From positions 88,960,684-89,024,683 of the forward strand of contig CM042685.1 of the NCBI GenBank assembly GCA_023614405.1: a DNA stretch of 64,000 bases, written 5' to 3'. Position numbers and translations under genes: made by a program. The notes under the pieces were generated by a model. The model did not search any database. It had not been told where the DNA came from and saw only the letters and a list, made by a program, of their open reading frames with translations. Below are positions 46,393-58,987 of this stretch, one piece after another; position 1 is the first letter of the stretch; the number at the start of each line of letters is the position of its first letter. The DNA comes from Avena insularis. Its lineage: Eukaryota > Streptophyta > Magnoliopsida > Poales > Poaceae.

Positions 46393-47853
46393 TCATAGTA
46401 CTACTTCCAAACCTTTAGTTCCAAGTACTATCAGATTAGCATAAAAATATATGCCATGGATTCGGATAGGGACAGCTTTGCAAATTTGCCTAGCCTTGGT
46501 TGTCGAACCGGGGGTTTGAACAATCATAACATGCTTCAGTTTTGTTGGTTGAATCTTACTAGTGTAGAAAAATTCTTCGGTGACAAATGAATGCGATGCA
46601 CCCGAATCAAACAACACTCTTGCAAGTACTGAATTAACAGAAAACATACCTAGCATGACGTCTGGCACTTCCTGTGCTTCTTTAGCATGCATGAGAAAAA
46701 GACGGCCATTGCGGTTGAGTGAATTCCCTGGGGAAAATCTCCTTCCGGGCTGAACATGACGCTGCTGCTGAGCTGGGGATTTTGCATTGGGGGTTGCGGT
46801 ATTATTCTTGTTGGGGCACTCATTGGAGTAGTGACCCTTATTTCCATAGTCATAACAAGTCACTTGTAACTTGTCCTTTGCTGCAACAGGCACAACATTG
46901 CTTCTAGTGCTCGGGGTAGTGTTGGTGTTGGCGGTAGCATTGTTGTTGTTGAACTTGGGTGGGGCACGGTTGAAATTGCCAGAGTTGCCAGGGTTGTTGT
47001 GATTTCCTCCGGGCCTCGGGTTTCCACGGTTGGGATATGTCGAACGGTTCATCGGGGGTCTGTTGGTTCTCGGGGCAAATCCTGGAGATGGGTTAGGGCG
47101 ATACTTTGGGGTCTGATGGGTTCCTGGTTGATGCATCATGTGACGCTTGTGGTTCTCATTGGATTGGTTCATCTTTCCTTCCATCTGGATGGCAGAGTCG
47201 ACAAGGGCTTCAATATCCGCAATGGGTATATTGACCAACACAGTCTACATCTCATCATGCAGACCATTCAGGAATCTCTCTTTCTTCTTGGCTTCGGTGT
47301 CGATCTCATCCGGGGCATACATAGCTAATGACAAGAATTTGTCACGGTATTCCACTATAGTCATCCGTCCTTGCTTCAGTTCTCTGAACTCGTCTCTCAT
47401 CCTCTTGATCAAACCCGGGGGCACATTGGTTCTGCTGAACTTGACCTTGAATTCTTCCCAGGTCATCATCTGTCCTCCGGTCATTGCACGAACGCTGTTC
47501 CACCATGCTCTGGCATCTCCGGCTAGATAGTGGGTGGCGAACAGAACTTTCTCGTTAGCTTCCACTCCAGCGACTTCTAGGTTATTTTCCATGGTTTGCA
47601 GCCAATCATCTGCATCTAGGGGCTCTTCTGACTTAGTGAAAACAGGTGGGTTGGTGTTCTGGAAATTCTTGAGCTTAGATCCATGGTTGTCCTAGTTTCC
47701 TTGGCCTTGATTGTTGTGGGCTAGCTAGGCTATCTGCTGAAGGGTGGCTAGGTTGGCTTGACGTTTGGTTCTTTCAGCTTCGCGGTCAGAAACAAACATT
47801 TGCAGTATCTGCAACATCGGGTCCGGGGATGAACCACTTCCTCCGCGTGGCAT
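46393..47853 (-). pseudogene. Chromovirus gag-protease, unit 1
   Basis: The start ATG is at 47853 (MPRGGSGSSPDP). There are stops at codon 43 (47725-47727), at about 47690 and after NGLHDEM (about 47248). The capsid part contains HYLAGDARAWWNSVRAM and TWEEFKVKFS. An Asn/Pro/Thr/Arg-rich stretch leads to the zinc knuckle CYDYGNKGHYSNEC, in which the second Cys is Tyr (unit 2 keeps CYDC). Protease keeps its active site, LFDSGASHSF (about 46610). The frame ends at a stop at 46393, before MDWMSKHKGLIDC, which continues in frame. Gag forms the particle and protease cleaves the polyprotein. Confidence 0.88.
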
Positions 47854-47954
47854 CTGAAGATTGAGATAGATCATAAGAAAAGAGGGGAATTTCTAAGGTT
47901 CCGAGACTTTGAAAAGTTTTTAAAGTTTGACTCAGATTTTCTAGCAACTTGCTT

Positions 47955-47984
47955 TTCATTCATTCATTCATTCATTCATTCATA
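47955..47984. repeat. (CATT)n microsatellite in the gag leader of unit 1
   Basis: About 6-7 CATT units between the leader ORF and gag. Unit 2 has about 3-4 units at 57840-57854 and lacks about 20 bp next to it. Confidence 0.9.
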
Positions 47985-48100
47985 GCACACGATACAAACA
48001 CACACCACAAAACAAGAAAACAGATGGTTTTAAGAACCATTCTGGAAACTACGATACAGTGGGACCGAATACAACTCACTACGCTAGTGCTCAAGTGCTA

Positions 48101-48896
48101 CTACTCCTCAGAGTCGGTGTAGTCGTCATCCTCATCATCCTCATCGTCATCGATGAAGGCATAATCATCCTCATCGGTGAAGAAATCGATAGCATGATCC
48201 TCCAGAAAATCATCATCATCGGTGAGATAGGAGTAGGGGTCTCCACGAAGATCCTCTCCGGCATTCTCTCTTTCCTCCAACTGCATGTCTCTCTCGTGGA
48301 TGGTCTCCTCCAAATCCGAGATACGGTGGCGAAGGCGAATGATCGCTCCTTGTTATCGATTGGCGGCGAGACTTGCGATCCTTCGCTAGCATGGCGATGG
48401 TCTGATCCTTTGTTTTGATGATGGCTAACTTGTGGTTGGAGTAGTCATGGCAATTGTCCAACTCCTGCTGACGATCGTACATCATGAAGCTAAGGTGGTC
48501 CAATTGGGTCTTCAGCTCGTGGTGGTATGGGGCTTCCAGTGGCTGTCCATTAGCATCATGCCTTGGACAAAACTCAAAGCGGGTAGCCTTGATCTGGTTG
48601 GTACTCTGCCCACACAGACGGGCAAGAGCTTCTTGCATGGCCCTGGCAAGTCCATCGAGCCAGTTGTTCTCTCTTAAGGTGAATTGAATTCCCTCGGCAG
48701 TGGGAGGTTCAATCTTTCCTCGGAGACTTTCAACAATTAGCCACTTCAGATCTTCTCCTCCTTGATCATTGAGCTGAGCTCCGAAGAACTCGGGGTGCAG
48801 ACGCTCCAGAAGTTCCGAAAGCTGGTCCAAATCCCGCTCAAAGATAAGGTATCCGCCATTTCCCAACTGGTAAAACTTGCTGTACTTCACGTCCAT
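48101..48896 (-). pseudogene. Leader ORF upstream of gag, unit 1 (acidic tail), one frameshift
   Basis: It starts MDVKYSKFYQLGNGG at 48896, about 215 nt after the primer site, and ends in ...DDDDYTDSEE-type acid residues, stop at 48101. The N-terminal two thirds are globular-looking (LHPEFFGAQLNDQGGEDLKW, NNWLDGLARAMQEALARLCG). A Gln/Lys/Arg-rich coiled-coil-like part (SFMMYDRQQELDNC, TKDQTIAMLAKDRKS) follows, then an Asp/Glu tail. About 8 bp are missing near 48345 compared with unit 2, which shifts the frame in the coiled coil. The first 170 codons are open here, whereas unit 2 has two stops there. I cannot name its function. It is separate from gag (ATG 47853) and lies in the same transcript. 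Confidence 0.75.
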
Positions 48897-49107
48897 TTAA
48901 AATAATATAGGCTTAGTAAGCTAGTAGAGTGAGCAAGTGTGTCAAATTTTATGTATTTTGCAAGAGTTTTTGAGGAACATGAATTTTTATGAAAGAATCA
49001 TGGTGATAAGAATGGGAATAAGTTTGTGTAAATATTTGCTTCCTTTGGTTCTGAAACTAAGTTTTTGATTCAAATGTCCAGTCTAACTAGGGTCTCCTAT
49101 GGTCAGG

Positions 49108-49125
49108 ATGGCTCTGATACCAACT
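49108..49125 (-). other. Primer binding site of unit 1
   Basis: The minus strand reads AGTTGGTATCAGAGCCAT beside the LTR, complementary to initiator methionine tRNA. Confidence 0.9.
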
Positions 49126-52100
49126 TGTCAACACCCGTATTTTTAATCTCAGATGCCTGTTATGCCATACATCGCAATCCCAGGATTACCATTTTTGCGA
49201 GAAATAATAGTATTGGATACCACAGTATATCATCCATTACAAACCATACATAACGTCTTACACAAATAAGGATCTCATGATCCAGTTCATAATAGAACTC
49301 AAGCAGCGGAATAACATAATAATAATTGTACCGTAGGCGTAGCTCCATCTTCGGGGTCACAGGCAATGCTGACGATGGGAGATGATCCTAGTTGTCGTAA
49401 CCTTCCTGGGGTCCATCCTCCTGGTACTCCTCTTCATAGTCAGGCCACGGGAATAGCCAGGGACAAAGCCATGAGTACTCTTTAAGTACTCGCAAACTAA
49501 TACCAACAAGTGAAGGGGTTTTTATAATAGGACACTGAGCTCTAGGGTTGTTTTGCAAAAAGCCATATTTACCTCTACTAAGTTCAGAAGCAAGAAAAGC
49601 TAGTTGAAATGTTATAACACCTAAGTGGGAGCTTGTATTTCATATCACAACTCTGTTGTGGTCATGTCAAAATTCTCCATCCATTTCACAAGTCATTTTG
49701 AAAACATCTGACGGGGGAACCGTATGGCCACTCCAACTGTCCATAACCGCGGACGCAGCTATTCGAATAGTTTGACACTCTGCAGAGATTGTACACTTTC
49801 ACCACAACATTCGATACATCCGTCAGGAACAAATCCTAAATTCACCATACTCAGTATGCGGATAATCAATCCTAACCTTTCAATTACACGCCCTAGTATA
49901 AGTACCTCTCCTGTGAGTTTGGCCACCCAACCATGACCAATTGTCATCTTGGGTACTGCACAGGTGGACAATCTTCACAAGGTAGCCTCAGCTCGGACCT
50001 TGGCCGGGAGGGAACTAATACTAAGGTATATAAGTTTCAAGTCAAGCCCTACCCAATTCTCGGGTATTGTGGTTGTACGATAAAATTGGAATGGTATCGC
50101 ATCTAGACAACCATTAGTTTTATAAAGGGCTAAGGCTCATGCCTCAACATTTTCATCATCAAAATCATCTGGTGTTCGGAAACACATGTCAAAACATCTC
50201 AATAGAATGATCCATCATTCCAATTTTTTCATAACCATTTTTCCACCAAGTATTCCCATCTAAAGTTGATCAAGTTTTATGCTTAGCACTAGCATCTACA
50301 AAAGGGGTTAAGTACTAATGAGGGGTGGTAAACTAGTGGAATTTAACTAAGTTCAATTTCATGCCTTAGGATGACATGAAGATTATCTAGATTAGGCCAA
50401 GTTTTATGCTCTTTCTGCAACCTTCAATTATCTTTCTAGTATCTACAATTTACTCAAGTAAACTCTAAGTAGTAGCTTTGATAAAGAGATAAAGTAGAAA
50501 GCTTGTAAGTAAAACTAGGAGGGGGTATCAGCAAATGTGTATAATCAAATATGCTTAAGGCATGTGGTTGGCATGGTAACAAGCAAGTATTGGCTTGCAT
50601 AGGTATAGTATCTTGCAAGTGTTAACTTGCACAATCAACTAGTAGTAATAGGCTTGCATCAGTATCAGTATAAGCTTGCCTTGTGCAGAGCAGTGGCTGA
50701 TGTTCTCCTCGTCTTCTTCTTCGTAGTATCCTCCTTCCTCCTCGTATCGTTGGTCGGTACTAGCGTCTATGAATAAATACGAGGTACACAATCACCAAAC
50801 AATACTTAACTACTTTCAATCATCCACACAATTGTTCTATAGATGATCTAGTATCATCACTAACATTACAAGATTAAAGCATTTGTCTTATTGATTTCAT
50901 TTTTAGAAAAGTAATTTCTACTCATTGAAAAACTACTTAAGATTTAATATTCTCCAAACCAAACATGGGATCATGTTGACACATGTCATCACCACATATT
51001 TCAGTACATGGGAATGTGATTTAAAGTGGTGTCACAATTTAATAAGATTTAACCTTTTATTTCATTTAAATAAAGTGACTAGAAATGTCTATGTGGCATC
51101 CTTTTATTACTTGAACATTATTTCTGTAAGTAAACCCAAATGTTTTTATATATTCCTAAAGGTATGGTCAAATGTGATTTTTGAGAGTTGGAATCAACTC
51201 AAAATCTATTATAGTTTAAATTTGAAAAATGTTTGAATGTAGAAAAGGTTCTACCTTGTTATTTTTACCAAGGTTGATCTATAGATTCAAATGATTTGAA
51301 TCCAACGGGCTTGGATTAAGCATTTCAAAACCTTTCTAACAAAATTGGTTTCATTCAATTTGGTTCATTGAATCGAGCTGGGTTTATTTTTGAAACTGGG
51401 TACAGAACTATGTTTGAATTAAAATGGAAAAAGTTAAATTCAAACGAGTGGGCTGCGCGGGAACTGCTAATGGGCCGGCCCAGTGTCACTCCGTGGCACG
51501 GAGCTCAACTGACAGGGGGGTTCCACCAGTCAGTGGCTCTTTAAACGCGAAGCGGTACGGGGAAATCTCATCTGCACGATCTAAGTCTAATAGAACGGCT
51601 GCTACTCATCGTCCACGTCGGGCGGCGCCAGCGAGAGAGAAACCTAAGGCGGCAGGTGGGGGTCGTCGGGGGCTCACTGGGGCTCAGGCGAAGGTCAGCG
51701 ATGCAGACGAACGATGAAGTCGACGACGGCGAACCTCCTGGTACCGGCAGCTCCTCCTGGGGTGGACGAAATCGACGACGCCCTTCTTCTCTAGAGGCGG
51801 CCTGCTCCGGCGCAATTCCGGCGATGTGCTGCTCGCGTTGCTTCGGGAATGAGGTGGAATGATCAGTGATGTGAGGGGAGTGAGATGGTGTGCTCAATTT
51901 GGCTGGGGGTCGTCTCCTTTTATAGGCTCGATGGCGAGACCGAACGGGATGGGCATACGACGGTGGAGACACGGCTACGGGCGGCTAGCGGCATGGCCGA
52001 GGGTGGCGATCGATCGGTGGTCTCCTGGCGATGCACTAGGGTTTTAATGCACATGTAGGGGCGGTGGCAAATGGTCGGGAACGCTCGATGCTCTGCGAGG

Positions 52101-53189
52101 CAGAGGCGGCGTCTTCAACGGCGAGCAGTGGCTACAGGGCACGGGCGGTGAAATGGGTATGTTTGGCGGTCTCCTGGGACGGTAGGGAGCATGCTGGCGG
52201 GCGGCGAGGGCTCGAGGTGGTCGGGTTGCGTGGGAACGGTGCATGCTCTACGGTGCACGTCGGAATGGTCGACAGCGGCACGGGCGCGGCATTCCTGGCG
52301 GTTTTGGTTGATGTTTGCAAGGCAGGGCTGGTCGAGAGGGGGCGGTGAAGCATGGGCTACCTCCCAGACAAGGTTGGCACGGCTAGTTCTTCCTCTAGCC
52401 TGCTGCCCACATTGGGGTGACATGGGTGCTCTCGGCTGTTCATCATTGATGACATTGGCAAGTTTACAGTGGGGCTAGAGCTTAGTTAAGTTTGCTAGAT
52501 GATCTACTGAGGTTGCTGTGAGCTAGAGAGGGAACAAGTTAGGCTCAATTCACTGCACACTATAGTGTTTTGATTTTGTTTGATTTGTATCTGCAAGGTG
52601 TTTGATGAAATGGCCGCATGAGTTCAAGTTTTGAATTTTGAAAAGATTTTTGGTGGGTGTGCTAGGCATGTGCTGGTGAGTCTGTAGATGCTTAGGTTTT
52701 GAAAGTTGAGCTTGTTTGAGTGGTTTTTGAAAAAGTGGGATCTTCCCATATGAAATAGATTCAATTTTAAACTGTCATTTAAACTATGCATTTGAATGTT
52801 TCTGGATGATCACAAGGTGGGACTTGATACTTTGTTATGAGTACTATCAAGGGGTGCAAAGATCCAAAAGTTTCTGATAAGTTCTGAAAGTTAGAGATAG
52901 CCAAATTAGGCATGGGAGTTAAATTGGCGAAAGTGACCATTCACTTAAGTTGATGGTTTTGATTTGTTTGTCTTTGGGAAAATTGTGGGGATTGTTTAGA
53001 TGATGTTTAATTCACCTAAGAATCATTTCCCAAGCAAAGAAACACACAATCATGGCAATTCAAAAGAATCCAAATTGTAATGCACACACATATGAATGCT
53101 TTCATATTTTAATTGGAAAAGTTTTTGTTAACCCTAATTTTGATGATTAGAGTTTGATGATTCTAGTTTAATATTTTTGGGATGTTAGA
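49126..53189 (-). repeat. LTR 2 of the chromovirus array, shared by both units
   Basis: 4064 bp; + strand start TGTCAACACCCG, end GGATGTTAGA. Its left side adjoins the primer site of unit 1 and its right side the polypurine tract of unit 2, so it serves as 5' LTR for unit 1 and 3' LTR for unit 2. The TATA box is at 51917-51924 (minus). The segment at about 52345-52735 is absent from LTR 1. Confidence 0.92.
51917..51924 (-). promoter_or_regulatory. TATA box of LTR 2
   Basis: The minus strand reads CTATAAAAGGAG, in the same context as in LTR 1. Confidence 0.6.
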
Positions 53190-53205
53190 AACCTTCCCCC
53201 CTTAA
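53190..53205 (-). other. Polypurine tract of unit 2
   Basis: The minus strand reads TTAAGGGGGGAAGG before AACATCCC, as in unit 1. Confidence 0.75.
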
Positions 53206-53249
53206 ACAAAATCTCGTCCCGAGATTTGAAAAAGGACGAAAAATATTAC

Positions 53250-56200
53250 CTAGGATTTGAAGAGATCGGGAAACTCCGTCCTGATGTGATCTTCGCGCTC
53301 CCAGGTAGCTTCTTCTTCTGTGTGGTTGCTCCACTGAATCTTGAGAAACTTGATGCTTCGGGTGCTACTAGTTCTGAAGGCTTATTCCAAAATACGGATG
53401 GGTACTTCGGGATATGTCAGGTCATCGTTGATCTCTACGGTCTGGTGATCAATATTCTTGAACACCTTCGTCTTCTCCGGAACTTAGAGGCACTTGGGAA
53501 GTAATGAGATATGGAACACATTGTGCACGGATGACATCTCTTTGGGTAGTTCCAATTGATACGACACTTCACCTCGATAGTTCAGAATCTTGAAGGGGCA
53601 GATATATCTGGGAGCTAACTTTCCTTTCAGCTGGAAATGCTGCATTCCCTTCAATGGCGACACTTTCAGATACACAAAATCTCCTATGTTGAAGGCGAGG
53701 TCTCGATGTCTCTTGTCGGCATAACTCTTCTGTAGGGACTGGGCTGTCTTGAGGTGCTCACAAATCTAGTGAACCTTCTCTTCTCCTTCTCGTAGGATGT
53801 CGGGTCCGAAAATCTGACTCTCTCCTACTTCCGACCAATTCAAAGGGGTGCGACACTTCCTTCCATACATGAACTCAAATGGGGCCATTTGCAAACTAGC
53901 TTGATAACTGTTGTTGTATGGAAATTCTGCGAACGGTAGACAGCCTTCCCACTTAGATCCATATTCTAACACACAGGCTCTCAGCATGTCTTGGAGTATT
54001 TGATTTACTCGCTCCGTTTGTCCATCGGTCCGAGGGTGATACGCGGTGCTGAAATCTAGGCGGGTTCCTAAACCTTCTTGAACTTTCTTCTAGAATCTCG
54101 AGGTAAACTGAGTTCCTCGATCCGATACGATGTTCTTGGGGACTCCATGCAAACTGACGATTCCAGCGATGTATAACTCCGCTAGCTTCGAACTCTGATA
54201 TGTGGTCTTGACGGGTAAGAAATGGGCGACTTTGGACAATCTGTCCACTATGACCCAGATAGAGTCATTTCCCCTACTAGAAGTAGGCAATCCAGTGATA
54301 AAGTCCATTCCAACGGAATCCCATTTCCATTCCGGAATCTGTAATGGTTGCAACAATCCCGCCTTGACTCGCTGGCATATATCACACTTGGCGATATAGC
54401 TTCCGATTTCTCTCTTCATCTTATGCCACCAAAATTGCTCTTTCAAATCTTGATACATCTTAGTTCCTCCGGGGTGGATAGAATAAAGAGTATCATGAGC
54501 TTCCTTCAAAATAACTTCTTTCAACTTAGAATCTGCTGGTACACAAAGGCGTCCTTTGTACCACAGAACTCCTTCTTCGTCTTCGGTGAATCCGGGTACT
54601 TTGCATGTACCGATACGACGCTTGATTCCGTCGATACTAGCATTTCCTTTCTCCGCCTCTTTGATCTGGCTGATCAAAGTGGTTTGAAGTGCTATGCTAG
54701 CCACAAATCCTTCACTCACTAATTCCATTTGAAAATCTTCCATCTCTTTGTGCAAGCTTGGTTGCTCCTTCAAAATCATGGAGTTCCAGCGGCACCGCAA
54801 TCTGCTAAGGGCATCTGCTACCATGTTGGCTTTACCAGGGTGATAGTGAATGTCCATATCGTAATCCTTGATTAGCTCAATCCATCTTCTCTGTATCATA
54901 TTCAGCTCCTTCTGAGTGAATATATACTTCAGGCTCTTGTGATCCGAATATATCTCACAACGATTTCCCATCAGGTAGTGCCTCCATGTCTTCAGGGCTA
55001 GAACTACGGCTGCGATTCCGAGGTCATGGGTTGGGTAATTTTGCTCATGTTGTTTCAGTTGTCGAGATAGATAAGATATAACTTTGCCTTCTTGCATTAG
55101 CACACATCCGAGACCGATCTTGGATGCGTCACAATACACGTCGAAGGGATTCGTAATATCCGGCATGATTAAGATTGGGGCTGAAATCAATCTCTTCTTG
55201 AGTTCTTGAAAACTCGCTTCACATTTGTCTGTCCATTCAAACTTCTTGTCCTTCTTTAGCAATTGCGTCATGGGTCTGGCGATACTCGAGAATCCTTCTA
55301 CGAACTTGCGGTAATATCCCGCCAATCAGAGAAATGCACGAGCTTGGGTTTGAGTGGTTGGGGCTTGCCAATCTTCGACATCTTTCACCTTTGCAGGGTC
55401 TACGGCAATTCCTCCGGCTGATACAATGTGGCCGAGGAATCCTACCTCCTGTAACTAGAATTCACATTTGCTAAATTGGCATACAACTGATGCTCTTTAA
55501 GGGTTCGAAGAATGGTCCTTAGGTGTAGCTCATGTTCTTCTTCTTGTTTGGAATAAATCAGAATCTCATCGATGAAAACAACGACAAACTTATCCAGGAA
55601 GTCCATAAAAATCTTATTCATGAGATTCATGAAATAAGCGGGGGCATTGGTTAATCCAAAAGACATGACGGTATACCCTATAATCCATATCTGGTGGTAA
55701 AGGCAGTCTTGGGAATATCCTCTGCGCGAATCTTGAGTTGATGATAACCAGTTCTAAGATCAGTCTTAGAAAACACTTTAGCACCGGTCAACTGATCAAA
55801 CAAATCTTCTATCTTAGGCAATGGATACTTGTTCTTGATGGTGACATCATTCAACTTTCGATAATCCGTACACAAACGGTTACCTCCATCCTTCTTTTCC
55901 ACAAATAAGACAGGTGATCTCCATGGTGACACACTTGGTTGAATTAATCCAATTTCCAACATGGAATCCAGTTGCTTCTTCGGTTCTGCTAGTTCAGAAG
56001 GGTTCATACTATAGGGTCTTTGGGCTATGGGTCCTGTTCCAGGGATTAGTTCAATGATAAACTCGATATCCCGATCTAGGGGCATACCGGGCAAAACATC
56101 TGGAAATACATCGGGGTATTCATTGACTATCTAGACTTGGTCAATGGTAGGTTGGGCTATACTCTTGTTGCACTTGAATTGACGAGTTAAGGTTTCAGAT

Positions 56201-56292
56201 ATATGCTCTACTGATATTCCGGCGGTACTAGTCATGGTTATGGCTTTCTTGGCGCAGTCAATCAATCCTTTATGTTTGGACATCCAATCCAT
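53250..56292 (-). pseudogene. Chromovirus pol, unit 2: RT, RNase H, integrase, chromodomain
   Basis: RT opens near 56094 ([16 protein letters not shown]). The same frameshift as in unit 1 lies before [12 protein letters not shown]. The catalytic box reads [11 protein letters not shown] (55565-55576), with the second Asp as Glu. A 1-bp deletion after EHQLYA breaks the frame near 55477. Stops at 55455 and 55326 are shared with unit 1. From 55325 to 54090 a 411-codon frame covers AGYYRKFVEGFSSIARPM, RNase H, the integrase zinc domain and the first two catalytic Asp residues (GMDFITGLP, VSDRGTQFTS), then a stop. Further stops lie at about 53766 and 53505, and the chromodomain tail WSNHTEEEATWERED is kept. 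Integrase is better preserved here than in unit 1. Confidence 0.9.
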
Positions 56293-57752
56293 TCATAGTA
56301 CTACTTCCAAACCTTTAGTTCCAAGTACTATCATATTAGCATAAAAATCTATGCCATGGATTCGGATAGGGAAGGCTTTGCAAATTTTCCTAGCCGTGGT
56401 TGTCGAACCGGGGATTTGAACAATCATAACATGCTTCAGTTTTGTTGGTTGAATCTTACTAGTGCTGGAAAATTCTTCGGTGACAAATGAATGTGATGCA
56501 CCCGAATCATACAACACTCTTGCAAGTACTGAATTAACAGAAAACATACCTAGCACGACGTCTGGCGCTTCTTGAGCTTCTTCAGCATGCATGAGAAAAA
56601 GACGACCATTGCGGTTGAGTGAATTCCCTGGGGAAAATCTCCTTCCGGGCTGAACACGACGCTGCTGCGTAGCTGGGGCATTTGCATTGGGGGCTGCGGT
56701 ATTCTTCTTGTTGGGGCACTCGTTGGAGTAGTGACCCTTATTTCCACAGTCATAACAAGTCACTTGCAACTTGTCCTTTGCTGCAACAGGCATAGCATTG
56801 CTTCCAGTCCTCGGGGCAGTGTTGGTGTTGGCGGTAGCATTGTTGTTGTTGAACTTGGGTGGGGCACGGTTGAAATTTCTAGAGTTGCCGGGGTTGTTGT
56901 GATTTCCTCCAGGCCTCGGGTTCCACGGTTGGGATATGTCGAACGGTTCATCGGGGGTCTGTTGGTTCTCGGGGCAAATCCTGGAGATGGGTTAGGGCGA
57001 TACTTTGGTGTCTGATGGGTTCCTGGTTGATGCATCATGCGACGCTTGCGGTTCTCATTGGCTTGGTTCATCTTTCCTTCCATCTGGATGGCAGAGTCGA
57101 CAAGGGCTTCAATATCCGCAATGGGGATATTGACCAACACAGTCTGCATCTCATCATGCAGACCATTCAGGAATCTCTCTTTCTTCTTGGCTTCGGTGTC
57201 GATCTCATCCGGGGCATACATAGCTAATTACAAGAATTTGTCACGGTATTCCACTACAGTCATCCATCCTTGCTTCAGTTCTCTGAACTCGTCTCTCATC
57301 CTCTTGATCAAACCCGGGGGCACATGGGTTCTGCTGAACTTGACCTTGAATTCTTCCCAGGTCATCATTTGTCCTCCAGTCATTGCACGAACGTTGTTCC
57401 ACCATGCTCTGGCATCTCCGGCTAGATAGTGGGTGGCAAACAGAACTTTCTCGTTAGCTTCCACTCCGGCGACTTCTAGGTTATTTTCCATGGTTTGCAG
57501 CCAATCATCTGCATCTAGGGGCTCTTCTGACTTAGTGAAAACAGGTGGGTTGATGTTCTGGAAATTCTTGAGCTTAGATCCATGGTTGTCCTGGTTTCCT
57601 TGGCCTTGATTGTTGTGGGCTAGCTAGGCTATCTGCTGAAGGATGGCTAGGTTGGCTTGACGTTCGGCTCTTTCAGCTTCGCGGTCAGAAACCAACATTT
57701 GCAGTATCTGCAACATCGGGTCCGGGGATGAACCACTTCCTCCGCGTGGCAT
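56293..57752 (-). pseudogene. Chromovirus gag-protease, unit 2
   Basis: The ATG is at 57752. A stop at codon 43 (57624-57626) matches unit 1 exactly. Another stop follows YRDKFL (near 57229), and a 1-bp deletion near 56920 shifts the frame. The zinc knuckle CYDCGNKGHYSNEC is intact, as is the protease site LYDSGASHSF (about 56510). It ends at a stop at 56293 before MDWMSKHKG, identical in position to unit 1. Confidence 0.88.
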
Positions 57753-57972
57753 CTGAAGATTGAGATAGATCATGAGAAAATAGGGAAATTTCTAAGGTTC
57801 CGGGACTTTGAAAAGTTTTTAAAGTTTGACTCAGATTTTCATTCATTCATTCATAGCACACAATACAAACACACACCACAAAACAAGAAAAACAGATGGT
57901 TTTAAGAACCATTCTGGAAACTACGATACAGTGGGACCGAATACAACTCATTACTCTAGTGCTCAAGTGCTA

Positions 57973-58776
57973 CTACTCCTCGGAGTCGGTGTAGTCGTCA
58001 TCCTCATCATCCTCATCGTCATCGATGAAGGCGTAATCATCCTCATCGGTGAAGAAATCCATAGCGTGATCCTCCAGAAAATCATCATCATCGCTGAGAT
58101 AGGAGTCGGGGTCTCCACGAAGATCCTCTCCGGCATTCTCTCTTTCCTCCAACTGCATGTCTCTCTCATGGATGGTCTCCTCCAAATCCGAGATACGATG
58201 GCGAAGACGGGCAATGATGCGCTCCTTCTTGTCGAGCTGACGGAGGCGAGACTTGCGATCCTTCGCTAGCATGGCGATGGTCTGATCCTTCGTATTGATG
58301 ATGGCTAACTTGTGGTTGGAGTAGTCACGGCAATTGTCCAACTCCTGCTGACGATCATACATCATGAAGCTAAGGTGGTCCAATTGGGTCTTCAGCTCGT
58401 GGTGGTATGGGGCTTCCAGTGGCTGTCCATTAGCATCATGCCTTGGACAAAACTCAAAGCGGGTACCCTTGATCTGGTTGATACTCTGCCCACACAGACG
58501 GGCAAGAGCTTACTGCATGGCCCTGGCAAGTCCATCGAGCCAGTTGTTCTCTCTTAAGGTGAATTGAATTCCCTCGGCAGTGGGAGGTTCAATCTTTCCT
58601 TGGAGACTTGCAACAATTAGCCACTGCAGATCTTCTCCTCCTTGATCATTGATCTGAGCTCCGAAGAACTCGGGGTGCGGACGCTCCAGAAGTTCCGAAA
58701 GCAGGTCCAAATCCCGCTCAAAAATAAGGTCTCCACCATTTCCCAACTAGTAAAACTTGCTGTACTTCACGTCCAT
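57973..58776 (-). pseudogene. Leader ORF upstream of gag, unit 2 (acidic tail), two stops
   Basis: 804 bp from ATG 58776 to the stop at 57973, in one frame. There are stops at codon 10 (58747-58749) and codon 89 (58510-58512). From codon 132 (58383) the last 136 codons are open: SFMMYDRQQELDNC, RLRQLDKKERIIARLRHRI, DLEETIHERDMQLEERENAG (coiled-coil-like), then GDPDSYLSDDDDFLED and a tail of mostly Asp and Glu. The two units agree along the whole ORF apart from these lesions. That supports a real protein-coding sequence of about 267 residues in the ancestor. Confidence 0.78.
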
Positions 58777-58987
58777 CTAAAATAATATAGGCTTAGTAAG
58801 TCAGTAGAGTGAGCAAGTGTGTCAAATTTTATGTATTTTGCAAGAGTTTTTGAGGAACATGAATTTTTATGAAAGAATCATGGTGATAAGAATGGGAATA
58901 ATTTTGTGTAAATATTTGCTTCCTTTGGTTCTGAAACTAAGTTTTTGATTCAAACGTCCAGTATAACTAGGGTCTCCTATGGTCAGG

